Shown: in pieces, positions 1 to 9,753 of the stretch
Numbering within the stretch: the first letter of the stretch is position 1
Layout: each line of letters begins with the position of its first letter
Origin: Mycolicibacterium nivoides
Lineage (GTDB): Bacteria > Actinomycetota > Actinomycetes > Mycobacteriales > Mycobacteriaceae
NCBI RefSeq assembly: GCF_003855255.1
Contig: NZ_CP034072.1
Span: forward strand, 2,843,906 to 2,907,905
Direction of reading: 5' to 3'
Length of the DNA: 64,000 nt
Made by a program: the position numbers and the translations under genes
The notes under the pieces: generated by a model
The model's input: only the letters and a program-made list of their open reading frames with translations
The model's database searches: none
What the model was told of the DNA's origin: nothing

Positions 1-318
1 AGGCACATTGCCGCAGTGCTCGGCGGCAGCCCCGCCGAGGTGCCGAAGAGGTACGCCTCGGTGGACCCGATCCAGAACCTCGATCCGAAGGTGCCGGTGA
101 TCGCGGTCCACGGAACTCTCGACACCGTTGTGGCACCCGCCAATTCGCAGCGCTACGTCGCAGCGCTCAAGAAGCATGGCGGCCGGGCCAGTGTCGAACT
201 ACTGCCCGGCGAAAACCACACGTCGATCATGTCGCCCCGCTCCCCCGCCTTCCGCCGCGTGCTGCACCTCATCACCGCGACATCGGAGGCCAAACTCGAC
301 CAACTGCCGGTGAAGTGA
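1..318 (+). CDS. Alpha/beta hydrolase, C-terminal part (5' truncated by window edge)
   Basis: The reading frame is open from the first base, so the gene begins upstream of the window; the GTG at 16 is probably internal. The visible ~105 residues look like the end of an alpha/beta-hydrolase (dienelactone hydrolase/prolyl oligopeptidase-like). The strand VPVIAVHGTLDTVV carries the likely catalytic Asp, and GENHTSIM carries the likely catalytic His about 40 residues later. The nucleophile elbow lies outside the window, so the substrate cannot be inferred. It ends 16 bp before the DUF1697 gene on the same strand and may be co-transcribed with it. Confidence 0.75.
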   Translation, partial: RHIAAVLGGSPAEVPKRYASVDPIQNLDPKVPVIAVHGTLDTVVAPANSQRYVAALKKHGGRASVELLPGENHTSIMSPRSPAFRRVLHLITATSEAKLDQLPVK

Positions 319-334
319 CCATTAGGCTGGAACG

Positions 335-850
335 GTGACCCGCTACATCGCGTTCTTGCGAGGCGTGAACGTCGGAGGCGTCAACCTCAAGATGGCCGAG
401 GTGGCGAAGGCCATGGAGGCAGCCGGATTCACCGAGGTTCGAACGATACTGGCCAGCGGAAATGTCTTGCTGGACAGCACTTCCGGTGCCACGAAGGTCC
501 GCAGCACCGCCGAGCGCGCGCTGCGGGACACCTTCGGCTACGAGGCGTGGGTGTTGGTGTACGACCTGGCCACCCTGCAGAAGATCTCCGAGGGATACCC
601 CTTCGAGCGGGAGGTCGCCGACCACCACTCCTACGTCACGTTCGTCAGCGACACCGAGTTGCTCGACGAGCTCGCGGCCCTGTCCCCGGGCGACGGCGAG
701 AAGGTGCAACGCGGTGACGGCGTGCTCTATTGGCAGGTGCCCCGGGCCACCACACTCGACAGTGCGATCGGCAAGACCATGGGCAAGAAGCGCTACAAAT
801 CCTCGACGACGACGAGAAACCTGCGCACGCTGGACAAGGTGCTGCGCTGA
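335..850 (+). CDS. DUF1697 domain-containing protein
   Basis: A 171-residue protein whose N-terminus (YIAFLRGVNVGG, then a conserved ILASGNVLLDS segment) is typical of the DUF1697 family. Family members are single-domain cytosolic proteins of about 170-180 residues with no established biochemical role. The GTG start at 335 places this conserved N-terminus at residue 4 and gives full family length. The C-terminal RTLDKVL motif is also present. It follows the hydrolase fragment closely and converges with the isomerase-like gene (5-bp gap). Family assignment is firm; function is unknown. Confidence 0.85.
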   Translation: MTRYIAFLRGVNVGGVNLKMAEVAKAMEAAGFTEVRTILASGNVLLDSTSGATKVRSTAERALRDTFGYEAWVLVYDLATLQKISEGYPFEREVADHHSYVTFVSDTELLDELAALSPGDGEKVQRGDGVLYWQVPRATTLDSAIGKTMGKKRYKSSTTTRNLRTLDKVLR

Positions 851-854
851 CCGG

Positions 855-1640
855 TCACCCCCGTGCTCGTCGCAGCCACCCCAATCCCTCACTGGTGCCC
901 GCGGCCGGGCGGTACTCACAGCCGATCCAGCCGTCGAAGCCGGTCTCGTCGATGACCGCCAGCAGGTAGTCGATCGCCAGCTCGCCGCTGTCCGGTTCGT
1001 GCCGGTCGGGAACTCCGGCGATCTGCAGATGCCCCACCCGGCCGGTCGGAATGTCCGTCCGCAGCCGGACCGTCACATCACCCTCGGTGATCTGGCAGTG
1101 GTAGAGGTCCAGCTGCACCTTGAGGTTGGGTGCCCCGATCTGACCCACGATGTGGTGCGCCTCGTCCTGAAGGCTCAGCAGGTAGCCCGGCATGTCGCGC
1201 TGGTTGATGGGTTCGATCAGCACGTCGACGCCGGCGCCACCGGCCTGCCCCGCGGCCCAGGCGAGGTTGCCGCGGTACACCGCCAGCCGCTCCTCACGAT
1301 CGGCGCCGGCCTGGGCCAGGCCCGCCATCACGTGTACCCGCGGGCAGTCCAGGGTCTCTGCATAGTCCAGCGCGCGGCGGAACCCGTCGCGGAACTCGGC
1401 CTCGCGGCCGGGAATCGAGGCGACACCGCGTTCGCCGGCGTCGAAATCTCCGGGCGGCGCGTTGAACAGGACCTGACGCAGGCCGTTGGCGTCAAGTCGC
1501 CCGCGCAGTTGCTCGGCCGGGTAGGCGTACGGAAACAGGAACTCCACGGCCGTGAACCCGTCGGCCGCCGCGGCGGCGAACCGGTCGAGAAACGCGTGCT
1601 CGACGTACATCATGGAGAGGTTGGCCGCAAAGCGTGGCAC
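855..1640 (-). CDS. Hydroxypyruvate isomerase-like TIM-barrel protein (Hyi/AP endonuclease-2 superfamily)
   Basis: A 261-residue xylose-isomerase-like TIM barrel. [19 protein letters not shown] at the N-terminus, [16 protein letters not shown] with a metal-ligand Glu, and [10 protein letters not shown] match hydroxypyruvate isomerase (Hyi/OtnI) proteins, which interconvert hydroxypyruvate and tartronate semialdehyde or related sugar acids. GTG at 1640 is preferred over longer frames because a strong GGAAGGAG ribosome site lies 7-10 bp upstream and the family's conserved N-terminus begins there. The gene is divergent from omt. No neighbouring glyoxylate-pathway gene is visible, so the substrate is uncertain. 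Confidence 0.8.
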   Translation of the reverse strand: MPRFAANLSMMYVEHAFLDRFAAAAADGFTAVEFLFPYAYPAEQLRGRLDANGLRQVLFNAPPGDFDAGERGVASIPGREAEFRDGFRRALDYAETLDCPRVHVMAGLAQAGADREERLAVYRGNLAWAAGQAGGAGVDVLIEPINQRDMPGYLLSLQDEAHHIVGQIGAPNLKVQLDLYHCQITEGDVTVRLRTDIPTGRVGHLQIAGVPDRHEPDSGELAIDYLLAVIDETGFDGWIGCEYRPAAGTSEGLGWLRRARG

Positions 1641-1743
1641 GGCAAGACTCCTTCCAGCTGAGCTGATCGCGGTTGACGCCATCTTTGCGCGTGGTGTCCA
1701 CGGCATTGGCACCACCTGGCAGAACGCGGGTACATTCGCGCCA

Positions 1744-2577
1744 ATGACGGGTACCTCAGGCAAGGTGAGCGGCAGCGCCCTCACCGGTGTTTCCGAGACG
1801 GCACTGATGACCCTGCAGGTGCGCGCTCACGAAGCGCGCCGCCCCGACAGTCTGATCGACGATCCCATGGCGGTGCAGCTCGTCGACTCGATCGATTTCG
1901 ACTTCGCCAAGTTCGGCTACACCCGTCGCCAGGACATGGCCCTGCGGTCGCTGCTGTTCGACCGGGTGACCAGCGACTACCTGCGTGATCATCCGAAGGC
2001 CACCGTGGTGGCGCTGGCCGAAGGACTGCAGACCAGCTTCTACCGGCTCGACGCCGCCGGCCTCGGACACGAGTTCCGGTGGCTGTCAGTCGATCTGGAA
2101 CCGATGATCGAGCTTCGCAACAAGCTTCTGCCAAAGCCGGACCGGGTCACCCAGTGCGCGCAGTCGGCACTGGACTTCAGCTGGATGGACCATGTCGACA
2201 CCACCGACGGAGTCTTCATCACCGCTGAGGGCCTGCTGATGTATCTGCAGCCCGAGGAGGCCATGTCGCTGATTCGCGCTTGCGCGCAACGCTTTCCGGG
2301 CGGGCAGATGATGTTCGACCTGCCGCCGGCGTTCTTCGCCTTCCTGACCCGCAAGGGGACGCCGACCTCGATGCGATATCGGGTGCCGCCCATGCCGTTC
2401 AGTCTGTCCCCCGCCGAGCTGGCCGATCTGGTGAACACCGTGCCAGGCGTGCGGACGGTGCGCGACCTGCCGATGCCGCCGGGCCGCGGCGCGGTCCTCA
2501 ACGCGGTGATGAGATGGCAGCATCTGCCGATCTTCGACCGGGTACGCCCGGTGGTGGGGCTGCTGGAGTTCGGCTGA
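1744..2577 (+). CDS. omt: SAM-dependent O-methyltransferase, leucine carboxymethyltransferase-like (Omt)
   Basis: A 277-residue methyltransferase of the LCM/PpmC-like family found in actinobacteria. Seen directly: a conserved [18 protein letters not shown] segment after the N-terminus, a [16 protein letters not shown] motif I region and [16 protein letters not shown] near the middle. Length and context beside the sirtuin/GntR pair fit Rv1153c (omt, 276 residues) of M. tuberculosis. ATG 1744 is chosen because conserved sequence starts about 20 residues in, while longer frames run into the divergent gene's coding region. The methyl acceptor is unknown. It ends 3 bp before the convergent P450 gene. 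Confidence 0.8.
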   Translation: MTGTSGKVSGSALTGVSETALMTLQVRAHEARRPDSLIDDPMAVQLVDSIDFDFAKFGYTRRQDMALRSLLFDRVTSDYLRDHPKATVVALAEGLQTSFYRLDAAGLGHEFRWLSVDLEPMIELRNKLLPKPDRVTQCAQSALDFSWMDHVDTTDGVFITAEGLLMYLQPEEAMSLIRACAQRFPGGQMMFDLPPAFFAFLTRKGTPTSMRYRVPPMPFSLSPAELADLVNTVPGVRTVRDLPMPPGRGAVLNAVMRWQHLPIFDRVRPVVGLLEFG

Positions 2578-2580
2578 CGG

Positions 2581-5500
2581 CTACTGAGCCCACACGTCCT
2601 CGACATAGCGATCTGAACCCACCAGGTCGGTAAGCCACTGCGAGGCGGCGACGTCGTCGGCCCCGGTGTAGCGACGGTAGATGTCGCGGAAGGCCCCACG
2701 CACCGCGGGAGCCATCCGGGCTCCGTCGCCACAGATGTACACGTGGGCATCCATCTCCGGGTCGCCCAGCATTGCCCAGACCTCCTCGGCATCGGCGGTG
2801 ATGCGATCCTGGACATACCGGATCTCGTCTTCGGGCCGTCGCGAGAAGGCCGGGCGCATCCGCACCACGCCCGAGCGTTCGGCTGCCTCGAATTCGTCGC
2901 GGAACAGGTAGTCGACATCCGGGTGACGCACCCCGAAGAAGCACAGTGCCGATGTGAAAGGCTCGCCCGCGGCCTGCGCCGCCAGCCGGTCCCCGATGAA
3001 TCCCCGGAACGGGGCGACCCCGGTCCCGGCGCCGACCAGGATGACGTTCTTCGCCGGCTCGGCGCCGGCACGAAACGCCCGGCGCGCGGTATCGACTCGC
3101 ATCCGAATCTGTTGTCCCGGTGCCGCATCGGCGAGATAGCTCGATGACACCCCGCGGAAGACGCCGTATCCGGAATGTGCCGGACCCTCGAGCACGCTGA
3201 CCACCAGTTCGACCTCGCGCGGGACCCGGCGTGCCGAGGAGGCGATGGAGTAATGCCGGGGCGCCATCGGCTCGAACAACTCCAGCAGTTCGGCGCGCGA
3301 CAGTTCGGTGGCCGGGAACTCGGCCAGGCATTCGGTGACGCTGAGCGCACGGACCTCGGGATCTTCGGCGAGTTCGGTCAGTGCCGCCCGCTCGGGAGGA
3401 CACGGGTTGGCCGCGGCCAACCGCAGCAGCTGACTTCGACTGGCGGGCTTGCGGAGCTCGATGAAATGGGTGAGCAGTTCACGCACGCTGACCTCGCGGT
3501 CGATGGCGATGGCCCGGCGCGTGCTGCGCCGCGGATTGACCGAGATCCGGCGGTCGAGCCGCAGCTCCAACAATTCGGCGACCTCGTCCACGACCTCGGG
3601 GCCGTTGTCGGGCAGGACCGTGACGTGATCCCCGGTCTGGTATCCGAGGTCATCGGGAAGCGCTACCCGAATGAGCCGCTTGGCATTTCCCATGTCACGG
3701 TTGTCGACAAGCGCCACGTTGTCCAGCACCGTGGCGGGTTGGACCTCGAAACGCGCATCGATCGCCGACGTCACCGGACCGTCGATGGCGCGCAGTTCGT
3801 ACAGGAGTTCGTCGGTGGTGCCGGCGGGCAGCTGTGCACCGTCGGCCGGGGCAAGGGCGTCCCACAGGGCTGCGGAGAAGTCTTCCACGGTCCCGGCGAA
3901 ATCCCCCGACGTGTCGGCTTCGCCGCGCGGAATCACCGGTGGCCCAACGAGTTCCGAGAGCCGCTGATCGATGCGTTTAGGGATGGTCTGGTAGGTCTCG
4001 GCCCAGTTCCGGTCGCCGACACCGAGTATGGCGTACGGGATGGCCGGTTGCGCTTGGGTGCCCGGATCGTCCAGCCATTCGACGAAGCGCCGCGCATCGT
4101 CGGTGGGTTGCCCGTTGTACGACGCGGCGATCACCACCAGCGCCCCTTCTGTGGGCAGTGCGCCCGCAGCCGTGTCGAGGGCCGCCACGGTGGTCTGATA
4201 ACCCAGGTCGGTGGCCTCGTCGGCCAGCTGCTGTGCCAGCGCCCGGCAGTTACCCAGGTTGGAGCCATGCAGCACAGTCACTTTCGAACCGGGCGCGGCC
4301 ACCGCGCGCGGCCTTGCCGCCGATGCCGCCTCCGGAGCCGGGGCGGCGGCGTGCCGGCGTTCCTGCGGTGTCCGCCGCACCAGGCCGAGGTGGAATCCGA
4401 CCGGCTTTCGCAGAAGATCACTGTGGGTGCGGAGCTGGTAGTGCTCGACGTCCAGGAAGCGGTACCGGTGCACCAGGGTGGCCAGCGCCATGGTCGCCTC
4501 GTGCAGGGCGAACTGACGGCCGATGCAGGACCGCGCCCCAGTGCCGAACGGTTTGAACAGGTTGACCGGACGTCCGGCGGACCGCTCGGCACCGAACCGG
4601 TCCGGGTCGAACAACTCGACGTTGTCACCCCACTCGGGCTGCCGGTGCAGAGCAGAGGTCGTCACCGTGACGACTTCACCCTTGCGCACCGGATACCGGC
4701 CGCCGATGACGGTGTCCGCCAATGCCATCCGATCGAATTCCCGGACCGGCGGGGACAGCCGCAACGTCTCGTCGACGATCTGCCGGATGTAGGTGAGCTT
4801 GCCGATCTCGTCGAACGCCGGCACGTGGTCATCGTCCGTCCCGAACAGGCCATCCACCTCGAGGCACGCCCGGTGCAGCACCGCGGGGTCCTTGACGATG
4901 CTGTACAACGCGGTCGGCATCAGGGTCGAGGTGGTGTCCTGCCCCGCGATCAGGAACGTCAGGATCTGGTTGCGGACGCTGTCGTGATCAAGACGCGGCG
5001 CGCCGTCGGCGCCGGGCTCGAGCATCAGGGCGAGCAGATCGTCCAGATCGACCGCACCCGCGCGATGCCCGGCGATCAACTCGTCGATGAAGGCGAACAG
5101 CTTGTCGCGCTCAGCGGCGAAGACGTCCCGGTCGCCACCACCCGGGGCGATGATCTGTGTCAGCGCGGCCGCGAAGCTGGCCGGGATGTCGGCCAGCCCG
5201 TCCTGGTGATAGGAGTCGAACCGCGCACCGAACCCGGCCAACCCCACGGTGTCCATGGCCAGCTTCGCAAGGTCCCCCGCGACATCAACCAACCGCGGCC
5301 CGACCGCTCCGGCGGTTTCATCCCACAACGCGATGAGCTGGCGGTTGATGTCGAGCATGGCCGGGTGGTAACTGCGCAACCCGCTGAAGCTGAACCCTGG
5401 CATCAGGACGTCATGGGCCTGCTGCCAACCGTTTTCGCCGGGATACGACGTGAACAGGCCATTGCCGACCAGGGTCCGGAAGCGGTCCAGCCGGACCGTG

Positions 5501-5736
5501 ATGCCTTTGGTGAAGCGTGTCTCGTCGCACAATTCGTCGACCAGCGACAGGGAGCACGCATAGAGTCGCCGGCTGCCGGTGAAGTCGGCGTAGAACAGGG
5601 GCCCGTACTGTTCGGCGAGCACGTCGGCGGGGAGAGCGTAGGGACGGCCGGCCACCGGCCCCGGCGGTAGGTCCAGACCCACCGCCGAGGGGACATCGTC
5701 GATGTCCGGTGGCAGCGCCGGTGCAAACGTCTCCAT
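2581..5736 (-). CDS. Self-sufficient cytochrome P450/NADPH-P450 reductase fusion (CYP102-like)
   Basis: A 1051-residue soluble fusion with the domain order of P450-BM3. The P450 part (about 1-455) has the I-helix AGQDTTS (264-270), the K-helix ETLR (323-326) and the heme loop FGTGARSCIG with Cys404 as thiolate ligand. After an Ala/Pro-rich linker the flavodoxin domain begins (GSNLGNC at 491-497). The reductase half has the FAD motif RHYS (827-830) and the NADPH loop VGAGTGVAPFRGF (901-913). Family members hydroxylate or epoxidise fatty acids at subterminal positions without a separate redox partner. It lies 46 bp downstream of the flavin monooxygenase gene on the same strand, suggesting an operon. 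Specificity cannot be read from sequence. Confidence 0.93.
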   Translation of the reverse strand: METFAPALPPDIDDVPSAVGLDLPPGPVAGRPYALPADVLAEQYGPLFYADFTGSRRLYACSLSLVDELCDETRFTKGITVRLDRFRTLVGNGLFTSYPGENGWQQAHDVLMPGFSFSGLRSYHPAMLDINRQLIALWDETAGAVGPRLVDVAGDLAKLAMDTVGLAGFGARFDSYHQDGLADIPASFAAALTQIIAPGGGDRDVFAAERDKLFAFIDELIAGHRAGAVDLDDLLALMLEPGADGAPRLDHDSVRNQILTFLIAGQDTTSTLMPTALYSIVKDPAVLHRACLEVDGLFGTDDDHVPAFDEIGKLTYIRQIVDETLRLSPPVREFDRMALADTVIGGRYPVRKGEVVTVTTSALHRQPEWGDNVELFDPDRFGAERSAGRPVNLFKPFGTGARSCIGRQFALHEATMALATLVHRYRFLDVEHYQLRTHSDLLRKPVGFHLGLVRRTPQERRHAAAPAPEAASAARPRAVAAPGSKVTVLHGSNLGNCRALAQQLADEATDLGYQTTVAALDTAAGALPTEGALVVIAASYNGQPTDDARRFVEWLDDPGTQAQPAIPYAILGVGDRNWAETYQTIPKRIDQRLSELVGPPVIPRGEADTSGDFAGTVEDFSAALWDALAPADGAQLPAGTTDELLYELRAIDGPVTSAIDARFEVQPATVLDNVALVDNRDMGNAKRLIRVALPDDLGYQTGDHVTVLPDNGPEVVDEVAELLELRLDRRISVNPRRSTRRAIAIDREVSVRELLTHFIELRKPASRSQLLRLAAANPCPPERAALTELAEDPEVRALSVTECLAEFPATELSRAELLELFEPMAPRHYSIASSARRVPREVELVVSVLEGPAHSGYGVFRGVSSSYLADAAPGQQIRMRVDTARRAFRAGAEPAKNVILVGAGTGVAPFRGFIGDRLAAQAAGEPFTSALCFFGVRHPDVDYLFRDEFEAAERSGVVRMRPAFSRRPEDEIRYVQDRITADAEEVWAMLGDPEMDAHVYICGDGARMAPAVRGAFRDIYRRYTGADDVAASQWLTDLVGSDRYVEDVWAQ

Positions 5737-5782
5737 GGCGCGAGCTTAGCCACGCACAATGAGGGGTCCCTGAAAATCAGCC

Positions 5783-7291
5783 TCAGAGAACGAGCTGAGG
5801 CGCCGGGTCTGGATCGCCGGCCGTGCGCCGCGATCCGAACCGCAGAGCCGAGTCTTCGACGGGTCCGTTACGCAGCGTCTGCGCGTCGATCGTGTAGTTC
5901 ATCGTCATCTGCCACGGCCCGTCGACGCCCTGGCGGGGAATCTCGTCGAGCGAACGCTGCACGTACCCGGCCCCGAAGTCCAGGAGCGGGCGGGTCTGGC
6001 CACCGGCGAACTCGGGTCGCACGGTGTCGAATCCGTTGTCGTCCATGTGCTTCAGCAGCCGGCAGAAATGCTCGCAGAGCAGTCCGACCTTGAGCGTCCA
6101 CGACGAGTTGGTGTAGCCGAACGCGAAGGCGAAGTTCGGCACGCCCGAGAGCATGATGCCCTTGTAGGCCACGGTCTCGGCGAGGTCCACCGGCTCACCA
6201 TCCACGGTGAGCGACATCCCGCCGAACAGCTGGATGTTGAGACCCGTTGCGGTGACGATGATGTCGGCGTCCAGCTCGCGGCCGGACTCCAGCAGGATGC
6301 CCTTCTCGGTGAACGTCGCGATGCGGTCGGTGACCACCGAGGCACTGCCCTCGCCGAGCACGGTGAACAGATCACCGTCCGGCACCGCGCACAGCCGCTG
6401 ATCCCACGGGTTGTAGCGGGGGCTGAAGTGCTCGTCCACCGGATACCCGTCGGGCAGCTTGGCGGCGTTGATCCACCGGATCACGGCCCGGGCAGCCTTG
6501 GGGTACTTCTGGCAGAACGTGTAGACCGCGCGCTGCTTGAGAATGTTCTTGCGCCGGGTAAGCGCGTAACCACGCTCGTCGCCGAGCAGTCGCTTGGCGG
6601 TGTTGGCGAAGGAGTCCTTGGCCGGCACCGGCATCACATACGTCGGGGAGCGCTGCAGCATGGTGACGTGGGCAGCCGTGCCCGCCATCGCCGGGATCAG
6701 CGTGACCGCGGTGGCACCGCTGCCGATCACGACGACCTTCTTGCCGGCGTAGTCGAGGTCCTCGGGCCAGTGCTGGGGGTGCACGATGCGCCCGGTGAAC
6801 CGGTCGGTGCCGTCGAACTGCGGGGTGTAGCCCTGGTCGTAGCGGTAGTACCCGCCGCCGCAGAACAGCCAGCTCGCCGAGATCTGCACGAGTTCTGGAT
6901 CGGCATCGGCACCGTCGGTCCGCTCGATGTCCACGGTCCAGGAAGCCCGCGCCGAATCCCAGGCCGCGCCGAGCACCTTGTGGTGGAACCGGATGTGGCG
7001 GTCGATGCCGTTCTCCGAGACCGTCTCGCGCAGGTAGGCGAGGATCTTGTCGGCGGTGGCAATCGCATGCTCGTCGCGCCACGGCTTGAACTCGTAGCCG
7101 AAGGTATGCAGGTCCGAGTCCGACCGGATTCCGGGATAACGGAACAGGTCCCAGGTGCCGCCGGTCGCGCCGCGGGCCTCCAGGATCGCGTAGCTGCGCC
7201 CGGGGTGTTCGCGCTGCAGGTAGTAGGCGGCACCGATGCCGGAGATACCGGCGCCGATGATGAGTACGTCGACGTGTTCGGTGTGGGTCAT
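5783..7291 (-). CDS. Flavin-containing Baeyer-Villiger-type monooxygenase (EthA-like)
   Basis: A 502-residue class B flavoprotein monooxygenase. The N-terminal FAD-binding GAGISGIGAAYYL, the segment GTWDLFRYPGIRSDSDLHTF, the HPQHWPEDLDY stretch and the NADPH motif VVIGSGATAVTLIP follow the M. tuberculosis EthA/MymA pattern closely over the full length. EthA-type enzymes oxygenate ketones and thioamides such as the prodrug ethionamide. The gene is first in a two-gene operon with the CYP102-like fusion and is divergent from a PucR-type regulator, whereas M. tuberculosis ethA is divergent from the TetR regulator ethR. It could be an EthA paralogue rather than the orthologue, so no symbol is given. 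Confidence 0.88.
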   Translation of the reverse strand: MTHTEHVDVLIIGAGISGIGAAYYLQREHPGRSYAILEARGATGGTWDLFRYPGIRSDSDLHTFGYEFKPWRDEHAIATADKILAYLRETVSENGIDRHIRFHHKVLGAAWDSARASWTVDIERTDGADADPELVQISASWLFCGGGYYRYDQGYTPQFDGTDRFTGRIVHPQHWPEDLDYAGKKVVVIGSGATAVTLIPAMAGTAAHVTMLQRSPTYVMPVPAKDSFANTAKRLLGDERGYALTRRKNILKQRAVYTFCQKYPKAARAVIRWINAAKLPDGYPVDEHFSPRYNPWDQRLCAVPDGDLFTVLGEGSASVVTDRIATFTEKGILLESGRELDADIIVTATGLNIQLFGGMSLTVDGEPVDLAETVAYKGIMLSGVPNFAFAFGYTNSSWTLKVGLLCEHFCRLLKHMDDNGFDTVRPEFAGGQTRPLLDFGAGYVQRSLDEIPRQGVDGPWQMTMNYTIDAQTLRNGPVEDSALRFGSRRTAGDPDPAPQLVL

Positions 7292-7354
7292 GTCTCAATG
7301 GTCGCGGCCGGCCGACCGTCCCCCAAGGTCAGAATGGCCAAACATGGCCCATCC

Positions 7355-7375
7355 GGTGGTGCACTTTGCACCACC
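7355..7375. promoter_or_regulatory. Perfect 9-3-9 inverted repeat, candidate operator
   Basis: GGTGGTGCA and TGCACCACC flank a 3-bp spacer between the divergent monooxygenase and PucR-type genes. The repeat lies 63 bp upstream of the monooxygenase start and 16 bp upstream of the preferred regulator start. A nearby duplicated ATGGCC (7333-7338 and 7344-7349 region) adds weaker symmetry. The placement fits autoregulation plus control of the oxidative operon; this is inference from position. Confidence 0.5.
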
Positions 7376-7391
7376 GCTCTACGCTGAGGTG

Positions 7392-8612
7392 ATGGTGTGG
7401 CAGCCACCGTCACCGCGAGTGCAGGACCTGATCCGGCAGTGCGCCCAGATCGTGCTCAACCCCCGCCCGGACTGGCTCGACGAATTCGACTCCGCAGTCC
7501 TGGCGGCCAGTCCGACTGTCGCCTCCGACCCCGAGCTCGCGGCGGCGGTCGTCCGAAGCAACCACGCCAACCTGTTCTTCTGGGGCTCGGCGAATGTACG
7601 CGATCCGGGCGCCCCGGTGCCGCCGAACACCGGACCGGAGCCGCTGAGCATCGCGCGGGAACTGGTGCGCCGCGGCGTCAACGAGTTTCCCCTCGACGCC
7701 TACCGGGTCGGTGAGGGCGTGGCGTGGCGCCGCCTCATGGAGATCGCCTTCGAGCTCACGTCCGACCCTGCCGAGCTGCACGAGATGCTGGACGTGTGCT
7801 CGCAGTCCATCAGCGCGTTCGTCGACGCCACGCTGGCCGGGATCGCCGCCCAGATCGACCTGGAACGCGACGACCTGACCCGCGGCACCCACGCCGAGCG
7901 CCGCGAGACCGTCGCCCTCCTGCTCGAGGGCGCCCCGATCCCCAGGCAGCGCGCCGAGGCGCGGTTGGGCCATGTGCTCACCGGAACCCACACCGCGGCG
8001 GTGATCTGGAGCGAAGACTCCGCGGGTGACCTGTCGGGACTGGACCGGGCCGCCGAGGCCTTCGGCCAGGCCTGCGGCGATCCGAGGCCGTTGAGCGTAC
8101 TGGCCAGCACTGCCACCCGCTGGGTGTGGGCGACGGGTGGCGCCGACATCCAACCCGGCCTGCAGGCGCTCACCCGTGAACTGGACGGCGTCCGGATCGC
8201 CGTCGGGCCGACCGCCGACGGCCTGGACGGCTTCCGGCGCAGTCATTTCGATGCGATCACCACACAGCAGATGATGGCCCGGCTCCACTCCACGCAACAG
8301 ATCGCGCAGTTCGCCGACGTCGAACTGGTCGCACTGATCACCGCCGAGCCCGACCGTGCCGCCGAATTCGTCAGCCACAACCTGGGCGCGTTGGAGACGG
8401 CCGACAACGAATTACGGGAAACCGTACGGATATTCGTCAACGAGCAGTGCAACGCGTCACGCGCCGCGGCCCGGCTGTACCTGCATCGCAATACGTTGCT
8501 GCGCCGGCTGGCCCGCGCCGACGAACTCCTGCCCCGCCCGCTCGCCGAGAACAGCGTCGCCGTTGCCGTCGCACTGGATGTGCTGCGCTGGCACGGCAAC
8601 CGGACCGGGTGA
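7392..8612 (+). CDS. PucR/CdaR-family transcriptional regulator
   Basis: A 406-residue protein with an N-terminal helical region, a GGDEF-like middle domain and a C-terminal PucR-type helix-turn-helix. The C-terminal sequence [20 protein letters not shown] followed by [16 protein letters not shown] is diagnostic of PucR HTH proteins, which act as activators of catabolic genes. ATG 7392 is chosen because upstream in-frame starts would place coding sequence on the 9-3-9 palindrome. It is divergent from the EthA-like/CYP102-like operon and is the natural candidate for its regulator. The effector is unknown. Confidence 0.85.
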   Translation: MVWQPPSPRVQDLIRQCAQIVLNPRPDWLDEFDSAVLAASPTVASDPELAAAVVRSNHANLFFWGSANVRDPGAPVPPNTGPEPLSIARELVRRGVNEFPLDAYRVGEGVAWRRLMEIAFELTSDPAELHEMLDVCSQSISAFVDATLAGIAAQIDLERDDLTRGTHAERRETVALLLEGAPIPRQRAEARLGHVLTGTHTAAVIWSEDSAGDLSGLDRAAEAFGQACGDPRPLSVLASTATRWVWATGGADIQPGLQALTRELDGVRIAVGPTADGLDGFRRSHFDAITTQQMMARLHSTQQIAQFADVELVALITAEPDRAAEFVSHNLGALETADNELRETVRIFVNEQCNASRAAARLYLHRNTLLRRLARADELLPRPLAENSVAVAVALDVLRWHGNRTG

Positions 8613-8625
8613 TCGGCTGAGCCGA

Positions 8626-9033
8626 TCAGTCGAATGCGGTATCCAGATAGCGCAGGGCGTCGGTCTTGCCGATCCCCAGCGCACGGGCGGCCTCGGCGAA
8701 CGAGTGCGCGGCAGCGGCCATCGCGGCATCGGCCGGATCCGCACGTGCGACGAATGTGCCGTACCGCCCGCGGGTCTCCAATACCCCCGCCGTCTCCAAC
8801 TCGCGATAAGCCCTGGCCACGGTGTTCACCGCGAGCCCGACCTTCCCAGCCAGCTCACGCACAGTAGGCAACCGGGTCCCCGGCGCCAGCCGCCCCTGCC
8901 TTATTCCATCGATGATCTGGATCCGGAGTTGATCGAACAACGGTTTCTCCGCGCTCGCGTCAACCAGAACCCAATCCCCCAACTCGGCCACGTGCCCAGT
9001 ATCACCCAAACCGACTACGTTGGTGATGTGCAA
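8626..9033 (-). CDS. GntR-family transcriptional regulator, short YtrA-type
   Basis: A protein of about 120-135 residues consisting mainly of a winged helix: [19 protein letters not shown], then [20 protein letters not shown] and [20 protein letters not shown]. The short C-terminal tail lacks a UTRA or FCD ligand domain, as in YtrA-type GntR proteins. ATG 9033 gives 135 residues; GTG at 8991 gives a shorter form and avoids overlap. With the long start, the gene overlaps the divergent sirtuin by 6 bp. The pair matches Rv1152/Rv1151c of M. tuberculosis in arrangement. Confidence 0.85.
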   Translation of the reverse strand: MHITNVVGLGDTGHVAELGDWVLVDASAEKPLFDQLRIQIIDGIRQGRLAPGTRLPTVRELAGKVGLAVNTVARAYRELETAGVLETRGRYGTFVARADPADAAMAAAAHSFAEAARALGIGKTDALRYLDTAFD

Positions 9034-9753
9034 GTGACTGTCCTGTCCGGTGCCGGGATCTCAGCGGAAAGCGGTGTGCCGACGTTCCGCGACGTCGAGA
9101 CGGGTCTTTGGGCGCAGGTGGACCCATACGAGATCTCCAGCATCGAAGGCTGGCAGCGGCATCCCGAAAAGGTCTGGGCCTGGTACCTGTGGCGCCACTA
9201 CATGATGGCCCACGTGCAACCCAACGACGGACATCGCGCGGTGGCCGCCTGGCAGGACTTCGCCGATGTCCACGTCGTCACCCAGAACGTCGACAACCTG
9301 CATGAGCGCGCCGGCAGCACGAACGTCTACCACCTGCACGGCAATTTGTTCGAGTTCCGTTGCGATGCTTGCGGTTCGAGGTTCGAGGGCGACCTGCCCG
9401 ACATGCCGGTACCCGTCGAGACGATCGAACCCCCGGTGTGCCCGTGCGGTGGCCTGATCCGGCCGAGTGTCGTGTGGTTCGGCGAGCCGTTGCCCGACGA
9501 CGCCTGGCAACGGTCGGTACAGGCGGTGAGCAACGCCGATGTGGTGATCGTCGTGGGCACCAGCTCGATCGTCTATCCAGCGGCGGGCCTGCCTGAAGCC
9601 GCCGTGGCCGCGGGCACCGTGGTGATCGAGGTCAATCCGGAGCGCACACCGCTGTCCGACAGCGCGACCATCTCGTTGCGCGAGACGGCGGCCGACTCCC
9701 TGCCCAACTTGCTGCAGCGGTTGCCTACCCTGCTGGGCTCTAGGCAGGCCTGA
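9028..9753 (+). CDS. cobB: NAD-dependent protein deacylase, sirtuin class III
   Basis: A 241-residue sirtuin that removes acyl groups from lysine using NAD+. Visible motifs in order: the NAD loop [15 protein letters not shown] at the N-terminus, a YLWRHY segment giving the Y-x-x-R signature linked to desuccinylase/demalonylase activity, [12 protein letters not shown], catalytic His in [12 protein letters not shown], and four zinc cysteines (CDAC and CPCG pairs). GTG 9028 is preferred because the NAD loop begins within eight residues. It has almost no 5' leader relative to the divergent GntR gene. It corresponds to Rv1151c. Confidence 0.92.
   Translation: MQVTVLSGAGISAESGVPTFRDVETGLWAQVDPYEISSIEGWQRHPEKVWAWYLWRHYMMAHVQPNDGHRAVAAWQDFADVHVVTQNVDNLHERAGSTNVYHLHGNLFEFRCDACGSRFEGDLPDMPVPVETIEPPVCPCGGLIRPSVVWFGEPLPDDAWQRSVQAVSNADVVIVVGTSSIVYPAAGLPEAAVAAGTVVIEVNPERTPLSDSATISLRETAADSLPNLLQRLPTLLGSRQA

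Noticed and set aside
3175..5670. An 831-residue open frame antisense to the P450 fusion gene
   Set aside because: It is a codon-bias shadow of high-G+C coding DNA. The minus-strand product has complete P450 and reductase motifs, and the antisense product matches nothing recognisable.
6047..7387. A 446-residue open frame antisense to the flavin monooxygenase
   Set aside because: Same shadow effect; the real gene is full length with FAD and NADPH motifs.
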